Assembly (NCBI GenBank): GCA_964563435.1
Contig: CAZLXI010000005.1
Coordinates: 1 to 64,000 of the forward strand
Reading direction: 5' to 3'
DNA from: Leadbetterella sp964563435
GTDB lineage: Bacteria > Bacteroidota > Bacteroidia > Cytophagales > Spirosomataceae
Length of the DNA stretch: 64,000 nucleotides
Position numbers and translations under genes: made by a program
In this document: positions 35,395-43,947 of the stretch, in pieces
Layout of the letters: the number at the start of each line of letters is the position of its first letter
Numbering within the stretch: the stretch's first letter is position 1
The notes under the pieces: generated by a model
Told to the model about the DNA's origin: nothing
The model's input: only the letters and a program-made list of their open reading frames with translations
The model's database searches: none

Positions 35395-36783
35395 TTAAAT
35401 TTTATTGCGCGAAAAAGAAAGCACAAAAGCATTGCCGGAAGCCGACGGAACAATGGTCAGCCGGACGCGATGAAGACTCAGGATCTGTTTGACAATGGCC
35501 AGCCCCACGCCGTGCCCCTTTTTGCCTTTGGCGGTGGAATCCGACCGGAAGAAGGGTTCCAGGATCTTGGATACCTCCGCGGCAGGGATAGGCTTCCCTT
35601 CATTATAGATGGTGATCAGCAGCTGACCTGCTTCACAATGGATCTTTACGTCGGCCCGCTGGTCAACGGAAAACTTGCAGGCATTGTCCAGGAGGTTCTT
35701 GAAAACTATTTTCAGGGCATCCTCATTGACCGGGTAGATCAGCATTTCCTCATTCTCCGGGAACTCCTCCAGGTTCAGCAGAATTTCGTAATCCGGGTTC
35801 CAGCGTTTAAACTCGGAAACCGCCGACATCAGTATCTCATCGATACGAAGCTCTTTTTTTGGCAGCTCCTTGTCGCTTGCGCTGATACTTGCCAGCTCCA
35901 GCAGCGCCTGGGTAAGATGATTCAGCATGAGCGTATCCGACCGCAGCGACATGATCTGGTTATAATATTCGGGATGATCCTTATATTTCATTTCCAGCAC
36001 CTCTATCTGCGTAAAGATCTTGGTCAGCGGGTTTTTCAACTCATGCGAAATATTGGCCACAAACATCCGCTGGGTATTGATCGAGGTTTCAACCCTTTGA
36101 AGGAGCTTGTTGATAGTGCGGGTAACAAATCCGATCTCGTCCTCTTTATAAGGATACTCTATCCGTCTAGAAAGATTCTTCGGAAAGATCTGGTCCAGCT
36201 GGCGCGCTATCCAGGAGATCGGAGAAAGTGCCCGATCAGCCATAAACCAGCTGATATAGGCAATGAACAGGAGGGCCACCAGGCTCAGGATCACCAGGAT
36301 ATCCCGGAGATTACCGAGTGCCTCCCTTTCGTAAACGTCTTTGGCGCTGATAACGACCCAGTAGTTTTTGATCTTCAGTACACAGATCTTGTATTTGTTC
36401 CGTGAAATATTATTGACGCTCTTGCTGGTATCGGCCGGGTTCAGAAAGCTCCGGTGAAAGCTCTCTTTCATAATATTCGTTGTAAAAACGAACATATTCC
36501 GCTGCGGGTCGTAAATAGATACCATCTCTTCGGTCAGCATGCGCTCGTCACTGTTACGGACCAGGTCCTGTATGGCCTTCTGGTCGGCGCTGAGAGCTAT
36601 TTTCAGGGAGGCGGTAACAACGGCCCTTTCCTGGAGGCCGTTATAGAAGCGATTATTAAGGTATAGCCTGCTGAAGAGGTAAATACTGACGGAAAACAGC
36701 AAAAAAATCACGCTCACCAGAAGCAGAAACTGCAGGGTAAGTCGCTGCCGGATATTTAGCTGAGTGAGGAAGCGGCCAAACAT
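35395..36783 (-). CDS. Sensor histidine kinase
   Basis: This 462-residue inner-membrane kinase has two membrane segments (about residues 15-40 and 160-180) flanking a periplasmic sensor domain. A HAMP linker follows (ADRALSPISWIARQLDQI). The HisKA box is MFVANISHELKNPLTKIFTQ near residue 240, and the ATPase has FKNLLDNACKFS and KKGHGVGLAIVKQILSLH near 430. The signal sensed is unknown. It follows the response regulator by 4 bases. Confidence 0.92.
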   Translation of the reverse strand: MFGRFLTQLNIRQRLTLQFLLLVSVIFLLFSVSIYLFSRLYLNNRFYNGLQERAVVTASLKIALSADQKAIQDLVRNSDERMLTEEMVSIYDPQRNMFVFTTNIMKESFHRSFLNPADTSKSVNNISRNKYKICVLKIKNYWVVISAKDVYEREALGNLRDILVILSLVALLFIAYISWFMADRALSPISWIARQLDQIFPKNLSRRIEYPYKEDEIGFVTRTINKLLQRVETSINTQRMFVANISHELKNPLTKIFTQIEVLEMKYKDHPEYYNQIMSLRSDTLMLNHLTQALLELASISASDKELPKKELRIDEILMSAVSEFKRWNPDYEILLNLEEFPENEEMLIYPVNEDALKIVFKNLLDNACKFSVDQRADVKIHCEAGQLLITIYNEGKPIPAAEVSKILEPFFRSDSTAKGKKGHGVGLAIVKQILSLHRVRLTIVPSASGNAFVLSFSRNKI

Positions 36784-36787
36784 GGAT

Positions 36788-37471
36788 CTACACTTTCATT
36801 ACATACCCCATTCCGATCTGTGTGTGAATTAATTTCACATCGAAATCCTTATCTATTTTTTTCCGGAGAAAATTCACATATACCTCTATCACGTTTGTGC
36901 CGGTATCGAAGGTGATGTCCCAGATCTTCTCTGCCAGTTCCACTTTAGAGATCACGCGGCCTACATTGTTCATAAAAAATTCCAGGAGACTGAACTCCTT
37001 GGCCGTGAGGGTGATCTCCTTATCTCCCCTGCGCACCGCCTTGGTGTCTACGTTAAGCTCCAGGTCAGCTACCCGGAGAATATGAGATTTCTGTATCACG
37101 GAATTGCCCCTGCGGGTAAGCGCCCGGACCCTGGCGGTCAGCTCACTGAATTCAAACGGCTTGCTGAGGTAGTCATCGGCCCCTGAATCCAGCCCGGTAA
37201 TGATATCCTGGGTAGTTCCCAGTGCCGTCAGCAGAAGAATGGGCGTATTGTTCCCGCCTTCCCTGAGGGTCCTGCACAACGTAAGACCGTTCATTTCCGG
37301 AAGAATAATATCACTGATGATCAGGGAATAATCGTTTCTTTCCGCAAGGGTCAGTCCCATTTGTCCGTCATAGGCGATGTCTACCTGGGCCTTGTTTTCT
37401 TCCAGACCTTCCTTAATCAGATTCAATGTTTTTACTTCGTCTTCAATGAGTAAAATTTTTAGTCCCAACAT
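36788..37471 (-). CDS. OmpR-family response regulator
   Basis: This 227-residue protein has a receiver domain (ILLIEDEVKTLNLIKEGLEE; phospho-Asp in SLIISDIILPEMNG near residue 50; LLLTALG; LSKPFEFSELTARVRAL) and a winged-helix DNA-binding domain (VRRGDKEITLTAKEFSLLEF then NVIEVYVNFLRKKID). I chose ATG 37471 (MLGLKILLIEDEV); an upstream ATG at 37519 would add an unusual leader. It heads the pair with the kinase and diverges from the CHAT gene. Confidence 0.93.
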   Translation of the reverse strand: MLGLKILLIEDEVKTLNLIKEGLEENKAQVDIAYDGQMGLTLAERNDYSLIISDIILPEMNGLTLCRTLREGGNNTPILLLTALGTTQDIITGLDSGADDYLSKPFEFSELTARVRALTRRGNSVIQKSHILRVADLELNVDTKAVRRGDKEITLTAKEFSLLEFFMNNVGRVISKVELAEKIWDITFDTGTNVIEVYVNFLRKKIDKDFDVKLIHTQIGMGYVMKV

Positions 37472-37630
37472 ATCATTCAGAAAGTTATACTTCAGGGTAT
37501 ATTTATAAAGTTCTCCCAAATTAACAATTTAAATAGTTTCCTTAAGCTTTTCCCTCGCTTTTTATTATTTTTCACCACTGAAAGCGGTATAAATTTATTA
37601 TTTTTAGCGGTTTAATCTCCGGACCTGATT

Positions 37631-40522
37631 ATGCTGCGTATTTTAGTACTGGCAGGAATACTGTTTACAAAAAATATTTTCGCCCGGGTTCATTCCGAAG
37701 CTGACAGTCTTCGCCTGTTGGGAAAATTTAAAGAGGAGCTACTGGTGCGGGAAAAAGGCCCTAAGGGTTTTGACCTGGACCTGGCGCGTGCCAATGCCTT
37801 CATCCTCCAAGGCAGGCTCGCTGAGGCCGGCCGGATACTTGACAGAATTACCACCCATAATTCAGAGCAGGATTTCTGGAAAGCCAAAAGTGTGGCCATG
37901 GCTTTCCGGGAAAAAGGAGAACCCGGAAAGGCTATCGAAATATTAACAGCCGCACCGGTTAAAAAACAGAGCTTTTCTATGGCCCTGAGGGATCTGGCCC
38001 TTGGGCAAAATTATGCTGTTTTGGGTGATCATCTCTCCGCCATCCGGTATTTCGAAGAAGCTCTTGCTAATTTTGAAGTATCGGGATATCCGCATCACTA
38101 TATGGCAGGCCTGACCCTCTCCGACCTGGCCTTTGCCTACGATGAAGCCGGTTTACGAAATAAAACCATAGCACTGGGAGACAGGGCTTTGAAATTGTTT
38201 GTCGCCCATTATCCCAAAGATTTCGGAATCATCAGCACTACCCATAATAACCTGCTCTTTTATGTGATCGATTACGGCGATGAAAAAGTGGCTACGGAAA
38301 TACACCGGAACTATACTGCCTACATGAACCGGTTCCTGGCCGATAAGCGAAGCTTTGGACCCGTAAAAGACCATGCCGATGTGCATGCGGAAGCACTCTA
38401 CCGCCTGAGTAATCTCCGTTTTTACGGCTTTAAGAAAGATGGTGAAAAGGTAAAAACCCAACTTGACCTGCTCGAAGATTTCTTCCGGAAAGCTCCTGCC
38501 GGCTGGGTGGAAAATAACAAAGGTATACTAAGTGCCGGCTATGAGGTGGTGCAGTACAGTTTTCGCAAGGAGGGCAGGCTGCCACAGGCCATTCAATATG
38601 CCGCAATGGTAGATAAGGCTGAAAAATTGCCTTATAACAAAATGAAGAAATATGCGGCATTTGCGCTTATTCACTATGATGCGGGAAACCATACCGAAGC
38701 ACTTAAAAATGTGGATCTCTGTCTGAAAGTATTTGATTTCCCAGCCGGTTCAAGAAGCCTGCAGACCCTGATGGTATTGAAAGCAGAGCTTTTATCTCAT
38801 CTGGGTAAGACGAAAGAAGCCCGGAAAACCCTGGAGGAAATCTACCGCGATGTACTCGGAGAGAATACCGATATCCGTAAAGTGGATATTACAAAATACC
38901 CCGAACACGTTAACAATATCTTCCTGAACCTTCTCATCCATTCGGCCTGGACCTACCAGGGCATTTACAGGCACACCGGTAAAACAGAAGACCATCAAAT
39001 GACCGGGCATTTCTTTCAGCTGGCCGCCCGGCTCTTCGAAAAATATTATCGGAAAGGGATTTACAACAACAGCCTGGGGACCTTGCTGGATCAGATCGAA
39101 GACGGATTGTTTCATTCTCCACTTCCTTTTAGTAACGAAGAAATAATTAACAATCTGAACCGGGCGGAAGCCATCAGCAATGCGCATTTGTGGAGCCGGT
39201 TCTCCTCAAAATACCTCCAAAATCTTAAGCTTCCCAAAGAAACCATTGCACGAAAAAACAGTCTCCAGCTGGAACGTAACCTGTTGACACGAACGTATGA
39301 ATCCGAGTTAAAACATCAGAAAGAGGTCAGGGAAATAGATGCCGAACTGGCAGGTATTGAAAAAAAACTGGCGGGTATTTCGAAAGAATACGCCCTGATG
39401 AGTTCTTCCGGCTTTGATATCCGGGCCGTTCAATCGTTGCTGAAACCGGGAGAGGTCATTGTTAAATACACCGTAGGAGAAAAAAGGGTGTATGGACATG
39501 TCATCAGTCGCGAAAAAATTGCACTTAAAACACTGGGGGAGGCCGGCCCGCTGAAAGAAGATACCGGACTCTACCTGGCTAACCTGCGGAGTATACGCCA
39601 AAGCCCCCCTGCATTGCAACACAGTTTACAAAATGCTTTGATCGCCCCCCTGGAAATTACGGCCTGCAAGTCAGTTATTTTTATTTCCGAAGGCTTTCTC
39701 AGTTACCTGCCTTTCGAAATTCTGCTTCGGAGCTCCAAACCCGTATCTTACGCCTTCAGTTTCAGAAATCTGCTAATTAATCAGTCGCTTTCTCCCCGGG
39801 TCTCCGGAAACCTGGCTGGCTTTGTACCGGTCTATCGTGAAAGCGATTCCCCACCGGAAAACCGGGTGGCTGAGCTTCTCTACTCCGTCAGTGAACTGAA
39901 AAATATACGGGAACAGATCGGCGAGACCACCCTGTTTGAAGGAACAGAGGCTAATAAAAAGGCCTTTTTAAAATCTTTGGGGCAGTTTAAAGTGCATCAC
40001 CTCGCCATGCATTCGGAGATGGATGAGGAAGACTATGAACAATCCAGCCTGCTTTTCGCCAACAGCGAAAAGCTATACTTTCACGAACTTTACGCTTTAA
40101 ATTTCCCTTCGGAAATGGTAGTGTTGAGCGCCTGTAATACCGGATTGGGAAAATACCTGAACGGAGAGGGGATGATGAGCCTGGCCCGTGCCCTTACCTA
40201 TGCGGGGGTTCGCTCTTCGGTGGCCAGCCTGTGGCAGGTACCGGATAAGGAAAGCGCCGAGCTGATGACCTTATTCTATGAATACCTGTCGAAAGGCAGG
40301 CCCAAAGATGAAGCCCTGATGCTGGCCAAACGTAGTTTTGTGGAAAAATACCCCATGAAGACCCATCCCTACTACTGGGCCGGCTTTATACTCACAGGCG
40401 ACACCGCTCCGCTTCGCATGAGCCGTTTTAACTTGCACCATTTTTTGATTCCGGGGGGCATAATTGCAGCGGTTCTGGCCTTCTACCTGAGGAGGCGGAA
40501 TGCTTCCCGCCGGATCACCTAA
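37631..40522 (+). CDS. TPR-CHAT protease, exported and C-terminally anchored
   Basis: This 963-residue protein begins with a signal-like segment (ILVLAGILFTKNIFARVHS). Residues about 25-560 hold tetratricopeptide-like helices (ANAFILQGRLAEAGRILDR, LALGQNYAVLGDHLSAIRYF). A CHAT caspase-like domain covers about 590-920. Its catalytic pair is visible: His794 in HHLAMHSEMDEED and Cys835 in VVLSACNTGLGKYLNGEG. A C-terminal membrane segment (FLIPGGIIAAVLAFYL) and a basic RRRNASRRIT tail would place the protease in the periplasm, tethered to the inner membrane. CHAT domains are cysteine proteases of the separase/caspase clan. The 3' end overlaps the convergent anti-sigma-like gene by 8 bases. Confidence 0.85.
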   Translation: MLRILVLAGILFTKNIFARVHSEADSLRLLGKFKEELLVREKGPKGFDLDLARANAFILQGRLAEAGRILDRITTHNSEQDFWKAKSVAMAFREKGEPGKAIEILTAAPVKKQSFSMALRDLALGQNYAVLGDHLSAIRYFEEALANFEVSGYPHHYMAGLTLSDLAFAYDEAGLRNKTIALGDRALKLFVAHYPKDFGIISTTHNNLLFYVIDYGDEKVATEIHRNYTAYMNRFLADKRSFGPVKDHADVHAEALYRLSNLRFYGFKKDGEKVKTQLDLLEDFFRKAPAGWVENNKGILSAGYEVVQYSFRKEGRLPQAIQYAAMVDKAEKLPYNKMKKYAAFALIHYDAGNHTEALKNVDLCLKVFDFPAGSRSLQTLMVLKAELLSHLGKTKEARKTLEEIYRDVLGENTDIRKVDITKYPEHVNNIFLNLLIHSAWTYQGIYRHTGKTEDHQMTGHFFQLAARLFEKYYRKGIYNNSLGTLLDQIEDGLFHSPLPFSNEEIINNLNRAEAISNAHLWSRFSSKYLQNLKLPKETIARKNSLQLERNLLTRTYESELKHQKEVREIDAELAGIEKKLAGISKEYALMSSSGFDIRAVQSLLKPGEVIVKYTVGEKRVYGHVISREKIALKTLGEAGPLKEDTGLYLANLRSIRQSPPALQHSLQNALIAPLEITACKSVIFISEGFLSYLPFEILLRSSKPVSYAFSFRNLLINQSLSPRVSGNLAGFVPVYRESDSPPENRVAELLYSVSELKNIREQIGETTLFEGTEANKKAFLKSLGQFKVHHLAMHSEMDEEDYEQSSLLFANSEKLYFHELYALNFPSEMVVLSACNTGLGKYLNGEGMMSLARALTYAGVRSSVASLWQVPDKESAELMTLFYEYLSKGRPKDEALMLAKRSFVEKYPMKTHPYYWAGFILTGDTAPLRMSRFNLHHFLIPGGIIAAVLAFYLRRRNASRRIT

Positions 40523-41210
40523 GCTTTTTCAGTATCTCCGTTGCCTTTTCCTGAACGGGGTTTGTATAGGCTGCCAGTTCCGTGAAAAGGGCCCGGGCCT
40601 TCTCCTTCTCCCCCGTCTTCATAAGGGCTATTCCCAGGTACCATTTCCGGTAAGTTTCCAAGGGAAGGTCCCCGTCGCTGGCAGAAAAGCCCTCCAGGAT
40701 ATGCAACGCAGTCCCGGTACTGTCAATAGCGAGGTAGCTGATGGCCCTGTAAAGGGCTGCATGCGGTTTTTCCCCTCCTTTTTTAAACTCCTCTGCCGCC
40801 TGAGCATAACGCCCGTCTTCATAGGCACGGAATGCGGCATCCGATTCACCGGCGGGATCTGCACTCCTTACTACCGGACTCACCAGATTGGGCAAAGGGT
40901 GAAAGTAGGCCTGCGCCAGGGAAGGACCGTTATCCCTCAGGAAATAAAACCACATGCCGGTCAGCAGGAGAAGAGATGCGGCAGCGCCTGCCCACAGCCG
41001 TATCCTTCCGCGGCTTCGGCCTCCTTCCACTTCCCGTAAAAAACTCTTCAGCTCTTCCCGTTCTTTCCGGTGAATGGATCCTTTTACGGCCTTTTGAAAT
41101 CCCCATTCCGCCCGGAGTTCAGGATCCTGAGCTACTCTTTCCAGAAAGGCCCGTTCCTCTTCCGGGGCCAGGTCTCCCTCAAAATACCGGTCGATCCACG
41201 ATTTATCCAT
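40515..41210 (-). CDS. Membrane TPR protein resembling an anti-sigma factor
   Basis: This 231-residue protein has a cytoplasmic N-terminus of anti-sigma type (SWIDRYFEGDLAPEEERAFL then ERVAQDPELRAEW), one membrane segment (LWAGAAASLLLLTGMWFYFL near 75-95), and a C-terminal part with TPR-like helices (AFRAYEDGRYAQAAEEFKKG; LPLETYRKWYLGIALMKTGE; EKARALFTELAAYTN). It overlaps the sigma gene by 8 bases, the usual coupling of sigma and anti-sigma. The TPR part should lie in the periplasm. Binding to the sigma factor is inferred, not shown. Confidence 0.72.
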   Translation of the reverse strand: MDKSWIDRYFEGDLAPEEERAFLERVAQDPELRAEWGFQKAVKGSIHRKEREELKSFLREVEGGRSRGRIRLWAGAAASLLLLTGMWFYFLRDNGPSLAQAYFHPLPNLVSPVVRSADPAGESDAAFRAYEDGRYAQAAEEFKKGGEKPHAALYRAISYLAIDSTGTALHILEGFSASDGDLPLETYRKWYLGIALMKTGEKEKARALFTELAAYTNPVQEKATEILKKLR

Positions 41211-41715
41211 TTTCCAACATTTCCTTTAGTTGTTTCAAACACCTTGATTTCTGGCTTTTCAGCACATCCTTCTTATCATAACCCATAATCAGCTGGATTT
41301 CATCCAGCTTTTTCTCCTGGTAATAGAACAGGTGGAGTAATTCATAGCAGCGGCCTCCCAGTCGCTTCAACGCTGCTCCAAGCCGGGGTTCATCCTTATC
41401 TTCGCCGGCGGTATCGTACCATTCAAAAATCAGATCTTCTGCATTGATCTCTTTTTCCTTTTTCAGACGCTTAAAGACCATAAACTTCCCGATGGCAAAC
41501 AAATAGGTCTTCAATTCCACCTCCAGGTGGTCCATCAGGCCTTTCCGGGCATTTTCGATCAGCGCCACCACCGAATCCTGGTAAATATCGGTGAGCTCTT
41601 CCTGCGGCAGGCCGTACCTGCTCAGAAAAAGGATAAACCCGTTTCTATACCGGTTATAGAGTTTCTCTATCTCGCGGCGGTCTCCGTTCTTTAATGCGGC
41701 TATTTGTTCGTCCAT
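41203..41715 (-). CDS. ECF-type RNA polymerase sigma factor
   Basis: This 170-residue protein contains sigma region 2 (LYNRYRNGFILFLSRYG; ELTDIYQDSVVALIENARKG) and region 4 (LKRLGGRCYELLHLFYYQEK; LDEIQLIMGYDKKDVLKSQK then SRCLKQLKEML). Length is normal for an ECF sigma factor. It starts the two-gene operon with the membrane TPR protein and diverges from the OmpA-like gene with 86 bases between, where a palindrome lies at 41739-41760. Targets are unknown; the divergent envelope operon is the obvious candidate. Confidence 0.85.
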   Translation of the reverse strand: MDEQIAALKNGDRREIEKLYNRYRNGFILFLSRYGLPQEELTDIYQDSVVALIENARKGLMDHLEVELKTYLFAIGKFMVFKRLKKEKEINAEDLIFEWYDTAGEDKDEPRLGAALKRLGGRCYELLHLFYYQEKKLDEIQLIMGYDKKDVLKSQKSRCLKQLKEMLENG

Positions 41716-41738
41716 TCTTTAGTACTGCACTATAAAAA

Positions 41739-41760
41739 AAGTAAACATCCCTGTTTACTT
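41739..41760. promoter_or_regulatory. Palindrome between the divergent sigma and OmpA-like genes
   Basis: AAGTAAAC and GTTTACTT form a perfect 8-base inverted repeat with a 6-base spacer. It is the only clear structure in this 86-base divergent control region and may be an operator. Confidence 0.5.
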
Positions 41761-41801
41761 CTCCCGTATTCTGACACTAACCACAAAAAAAGGCAAAAAA
41801 C

Positions 41802-43088
41802 ATGAGAACAAAAATCCTGATCGCGTTATTGTTGATCACCTTCCGGGTAGCGGGGCAGATTATCAATCCCAAAGAAACGGCCAAAAGAAAAGCAGAGGAC
41901 CGGACCAACCGGGGCATTGACCGTACCCTGGATAAGGGTATGGACAAAGTAGAAGAGGGCATCGGAAATATCTTCAAAAAGAAAGATAAGAAAAACAAAA
42001 AAGAAGAAGCTCAAACAGCTCCTCAAACCGGCACTCCGCAGTACGACCCGACGGTTACTACCACCGACAAACAGGGCAATACGGATTATTCGGCTTATAA
42101 AGAGTTTGATTTTGTACCCGGAGAAGATATCCTGTTTTTTGAGGACTTCGCCGACAGGTCAAAAAACCGCTGGGGGGCCTATGATACCCATCAGCTTAAT
42201 ATTTTAAACCATGACGGCAAAAACTGGTTAGAAGTAAAGTCCGGCAGCTTTTATCCCTTAGGGTTAAAAATATTACCCAAAAATTTCACTCTGGAATTTG
42301 ATGTTTATACACCGGATGAAAATGCAGGAAGTTTGGATATCCGCTTTTTAGATAAATCTCAGGCGAGTGCTTTGAATGACCCCTGGCTGGACAATTGCAG
42401 TATGATCGACCTGAGTCCGGTAACCCAGATGCCCAAAACAGGCCTGGGGAGTTACAAAAAGAAAATCAATAATGACGAAGTTAATCCGCAAAACGAATTC
42501 AGGTTTTTTAGCTGGCAACCCGAATCAGGGAATCATTATGCCCGAATCAGCCTGGTGGCAGAAAACAATAAAATGTCGCTTTGGGTAAACAAAGAAAAAG
42601 TCATGGAAAACACCGACTTTTTTGTAACAAACAGAGAGCATCTTCTGGCATTTCATCTTCAGAATTATTTTGTGGCAGAAAACCGGATGTATCTCACCAA
42701 TTTCAGATTAGCGACCGGAACGGCAAATCCCAAAAAGGAGATAGTAACCGAAAAAAAGTTTGTTACCCATAACATTTATTTTGATGTAAACTCGGATGTT
42801 ATCCGGCCCAACTCTTATGCTGTTTTAAAACAAATAGCAGAAAGCATTCAGGAAATTGAGGGGCAGATCCTTATAGTAGGACACACCGACAGCGACGGAA
42901 ATGATAATGCTAATTTAATCTTATCACAAAAAAGAGCGGCTTCGGTAAAAAGAGCATTGGTCAATGAATTTGGAATTGATTCTAACCGACTGTCCGCCGA
43001 CGGAAAGGGAGAAAGTGTGCCTTTGAATAAAAATGCCTCTCCCGCCGAAAAGGCAGAGAACCGCCGGGTGGAGTTTGTGAAATTGTGA
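41802..43088 (+). CDS. OmpA-family protein with a charged N-terminal region and a LamG-like domain
   Basis: This 428-residue exported protein has a signal peptide (ILIALLLITFRVAGQ). Next comes a highly charged segment (DRTLDKGMDKVEEGIGNIFK then a KKKDKKNKK run, about residues 40-75). A concanavalin-like domain follows (DILFFEDFADRSKNRWGAYD; FTLEFDVYTPDENAGSLDIR). The OmpA-like peptidoglycan-binding domain covers about 315-428 (THNIYFDVNSDVIRPNSYAV; ILIVGHTDSDGNDNANLILS; SAERRAASVKRAL-like helix; ENRRVEFVKL). It probably tethers the outer membrane to peptidoglycan. It opens a plus-strand envelope gene cluster. Confidence 0.82.
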   Translation: MRTKILIALLLITFRVAGQIINPKETAKRKAEDRTNRGIDRTLDKGMDKVEEGIGNIFKKKDKKNKKEEAQTAPQTGTPQYDPTVTTTDKQGNTDYSAYKEFDFVPGEDILFFEDFADRSKNRWGAYDTHQLNILNHDGKNWLEVKSGSFYPLGLKILPKNFTLEFDVYTPDENAGSLDIRFLDKSQASALNDPWLDNCSMIDLSPVTQMPKTGLGSYKKKINNDEVNPQNEFRFFSWQPESGNHYARISLVAENNKMSLWVNKEKVMENTDFFVTNREHLLAFHLQNYFVAENRMYLTNFRLATGTANPKKEIVTEKKFVTHNIYFDVNSDVIRPNSYAVLKQIAESIQEIEGQILIVGHTDSDGNDNANLILSQKRAASVKRALVNEFGIDSNRLSADGKGESVPLNKNASPAEKAENRRVEFVKL

Positions 43089-43218
43089 ATGGTGAATGGT
43101 GAATTGTAAATGGTGAATTGTAAATGGTGAATTGTGAATGCTGAATTGTGAAATTGTGAATTGTGAATGATGAATTGTGAATGCTGCATGCTGAATTGTG
43201 AATTGTGAATGCTGAATA
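43089..43218. repeat. Intergenic tandem repeat of a GTGAATG/GAATTGTGAATG unit
   Basis: About 130 bases made almost only of variants of GAATTGTGAATG, GGTGAATTGTAAAT and ATGCTGAATTGTG. It fills the space between the OmpA-like gene and the next lipoprotein gene. No open frame or clear promoter is visible. Confidence 0.85.
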
Positions 43219-43947
43219 ATGGATAAACGGATGAGAAAATTATGGATACTGATCTTCCTGGGTGCCTGCACAAGGCCTGCAGCTGAAGTACCTTCTGATT
43301 TTAATGGCGGGGAGCTGGCCGCCAGGGCTACTGCCCTGCATAAGATAGTATTGCCGGAAGACGTGGCCCTGCTGGCCGGGGTTGAAGCCGGCAAAATCGG
43401 GATTCATTACGAAGACTATTCCCCTACTCCCGGGCAGCACTCCGTGCAATACCACTGGCCTACGGGTAACATCGTATCGCTGCCCGGAGGGCATGCCATT
43501 GATGAATATCATTCGCTGGGCATTGCCTTTGTGGAAGCCATGACGGCTGACGAGTTCAGAAGCCGCTACGGTAGCAACGCCGGTCTTCAGAAAAGGGTGG
43601 ATCAGCTGGGAAAAGACAGCACCCTGAATGCCGATGCGATTACTGCAGAGGCAAAATACCTCGCAGGCTATGCGCAAAGCAGGAAGCTGGAAGGCCTTAG
43701 CGGTGTGGGCGAAGCGGCCTGGTGGGAAACGCCCGTGCAGGCATTGCATGTCTTTGCCGACGGCGTGGCGTTTACGGTAACAGTCAATGTGGGCGAAAAC
43801 GAAAGCGCCAACCGTACAAAAGCAGTGGAAATGGTACGTATGATTTTAGACCACCCCGGGCTGAAGTCCGGAACCAAGGAAGTAAATTCCCTGCGGAACT
43901 ACGCATCACCCGGAACTCACTACTCACTACTAATTTCAACCCCATGA
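43219..43947 (+). CDS. Lipoprotein of unknown function, first of a paralogous pair
   Basis: This 242-residue protein has a lipoprotein signal (KLWILIFLGAC, lipid Cys near residue 17). The mature part has no family I recognise. The C-terminal half (GVGEAAWWETPVQALHVFAD then GVAFTVTVNVGENESANRT then a helix VEMVRMIL) aligns with the C-terminal half of the lipoprotein at 45407-46192 and resembles the DUF3558-like pattern of a helix, paired strands and a final helix. Start could also be ATG 43231. Its stop overlaps the next start by ATGA. Confidence 0.65.
   Translation: MDKRMRKLWILIFLGACTRPAAEVPSDFNGGELAARATALHKIVLPEDVALLAGVEAGKIGIHYEDYSPTPGQHSVQYHWPTGNIVSLPGGHAIDEYHSLGIAFVEAMTADEFRSRYGSNAGLQKRVDQLGKDSTLNADAITAEAKYLAGYAQSRKLEGLSGVGEAAWWETPVQALHVFADGVAFTVTVNVGENESANRTKAVEMVRMILDHPGLKSGTKEVNSLRNYASPGTHYSLLISTP

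Noticed and set aside
35470..36405. 311-codon plus-strand frame inside the histidine kinase gene
   Set aside because: Antisense to conserved HAMP, HisKA and ATPase motifs.
43089..43218. CRISPR array reading of the short repeats
   Set aside because: Units are short, variable and directly adjacent with no unique spacers, and no cas genes are present.
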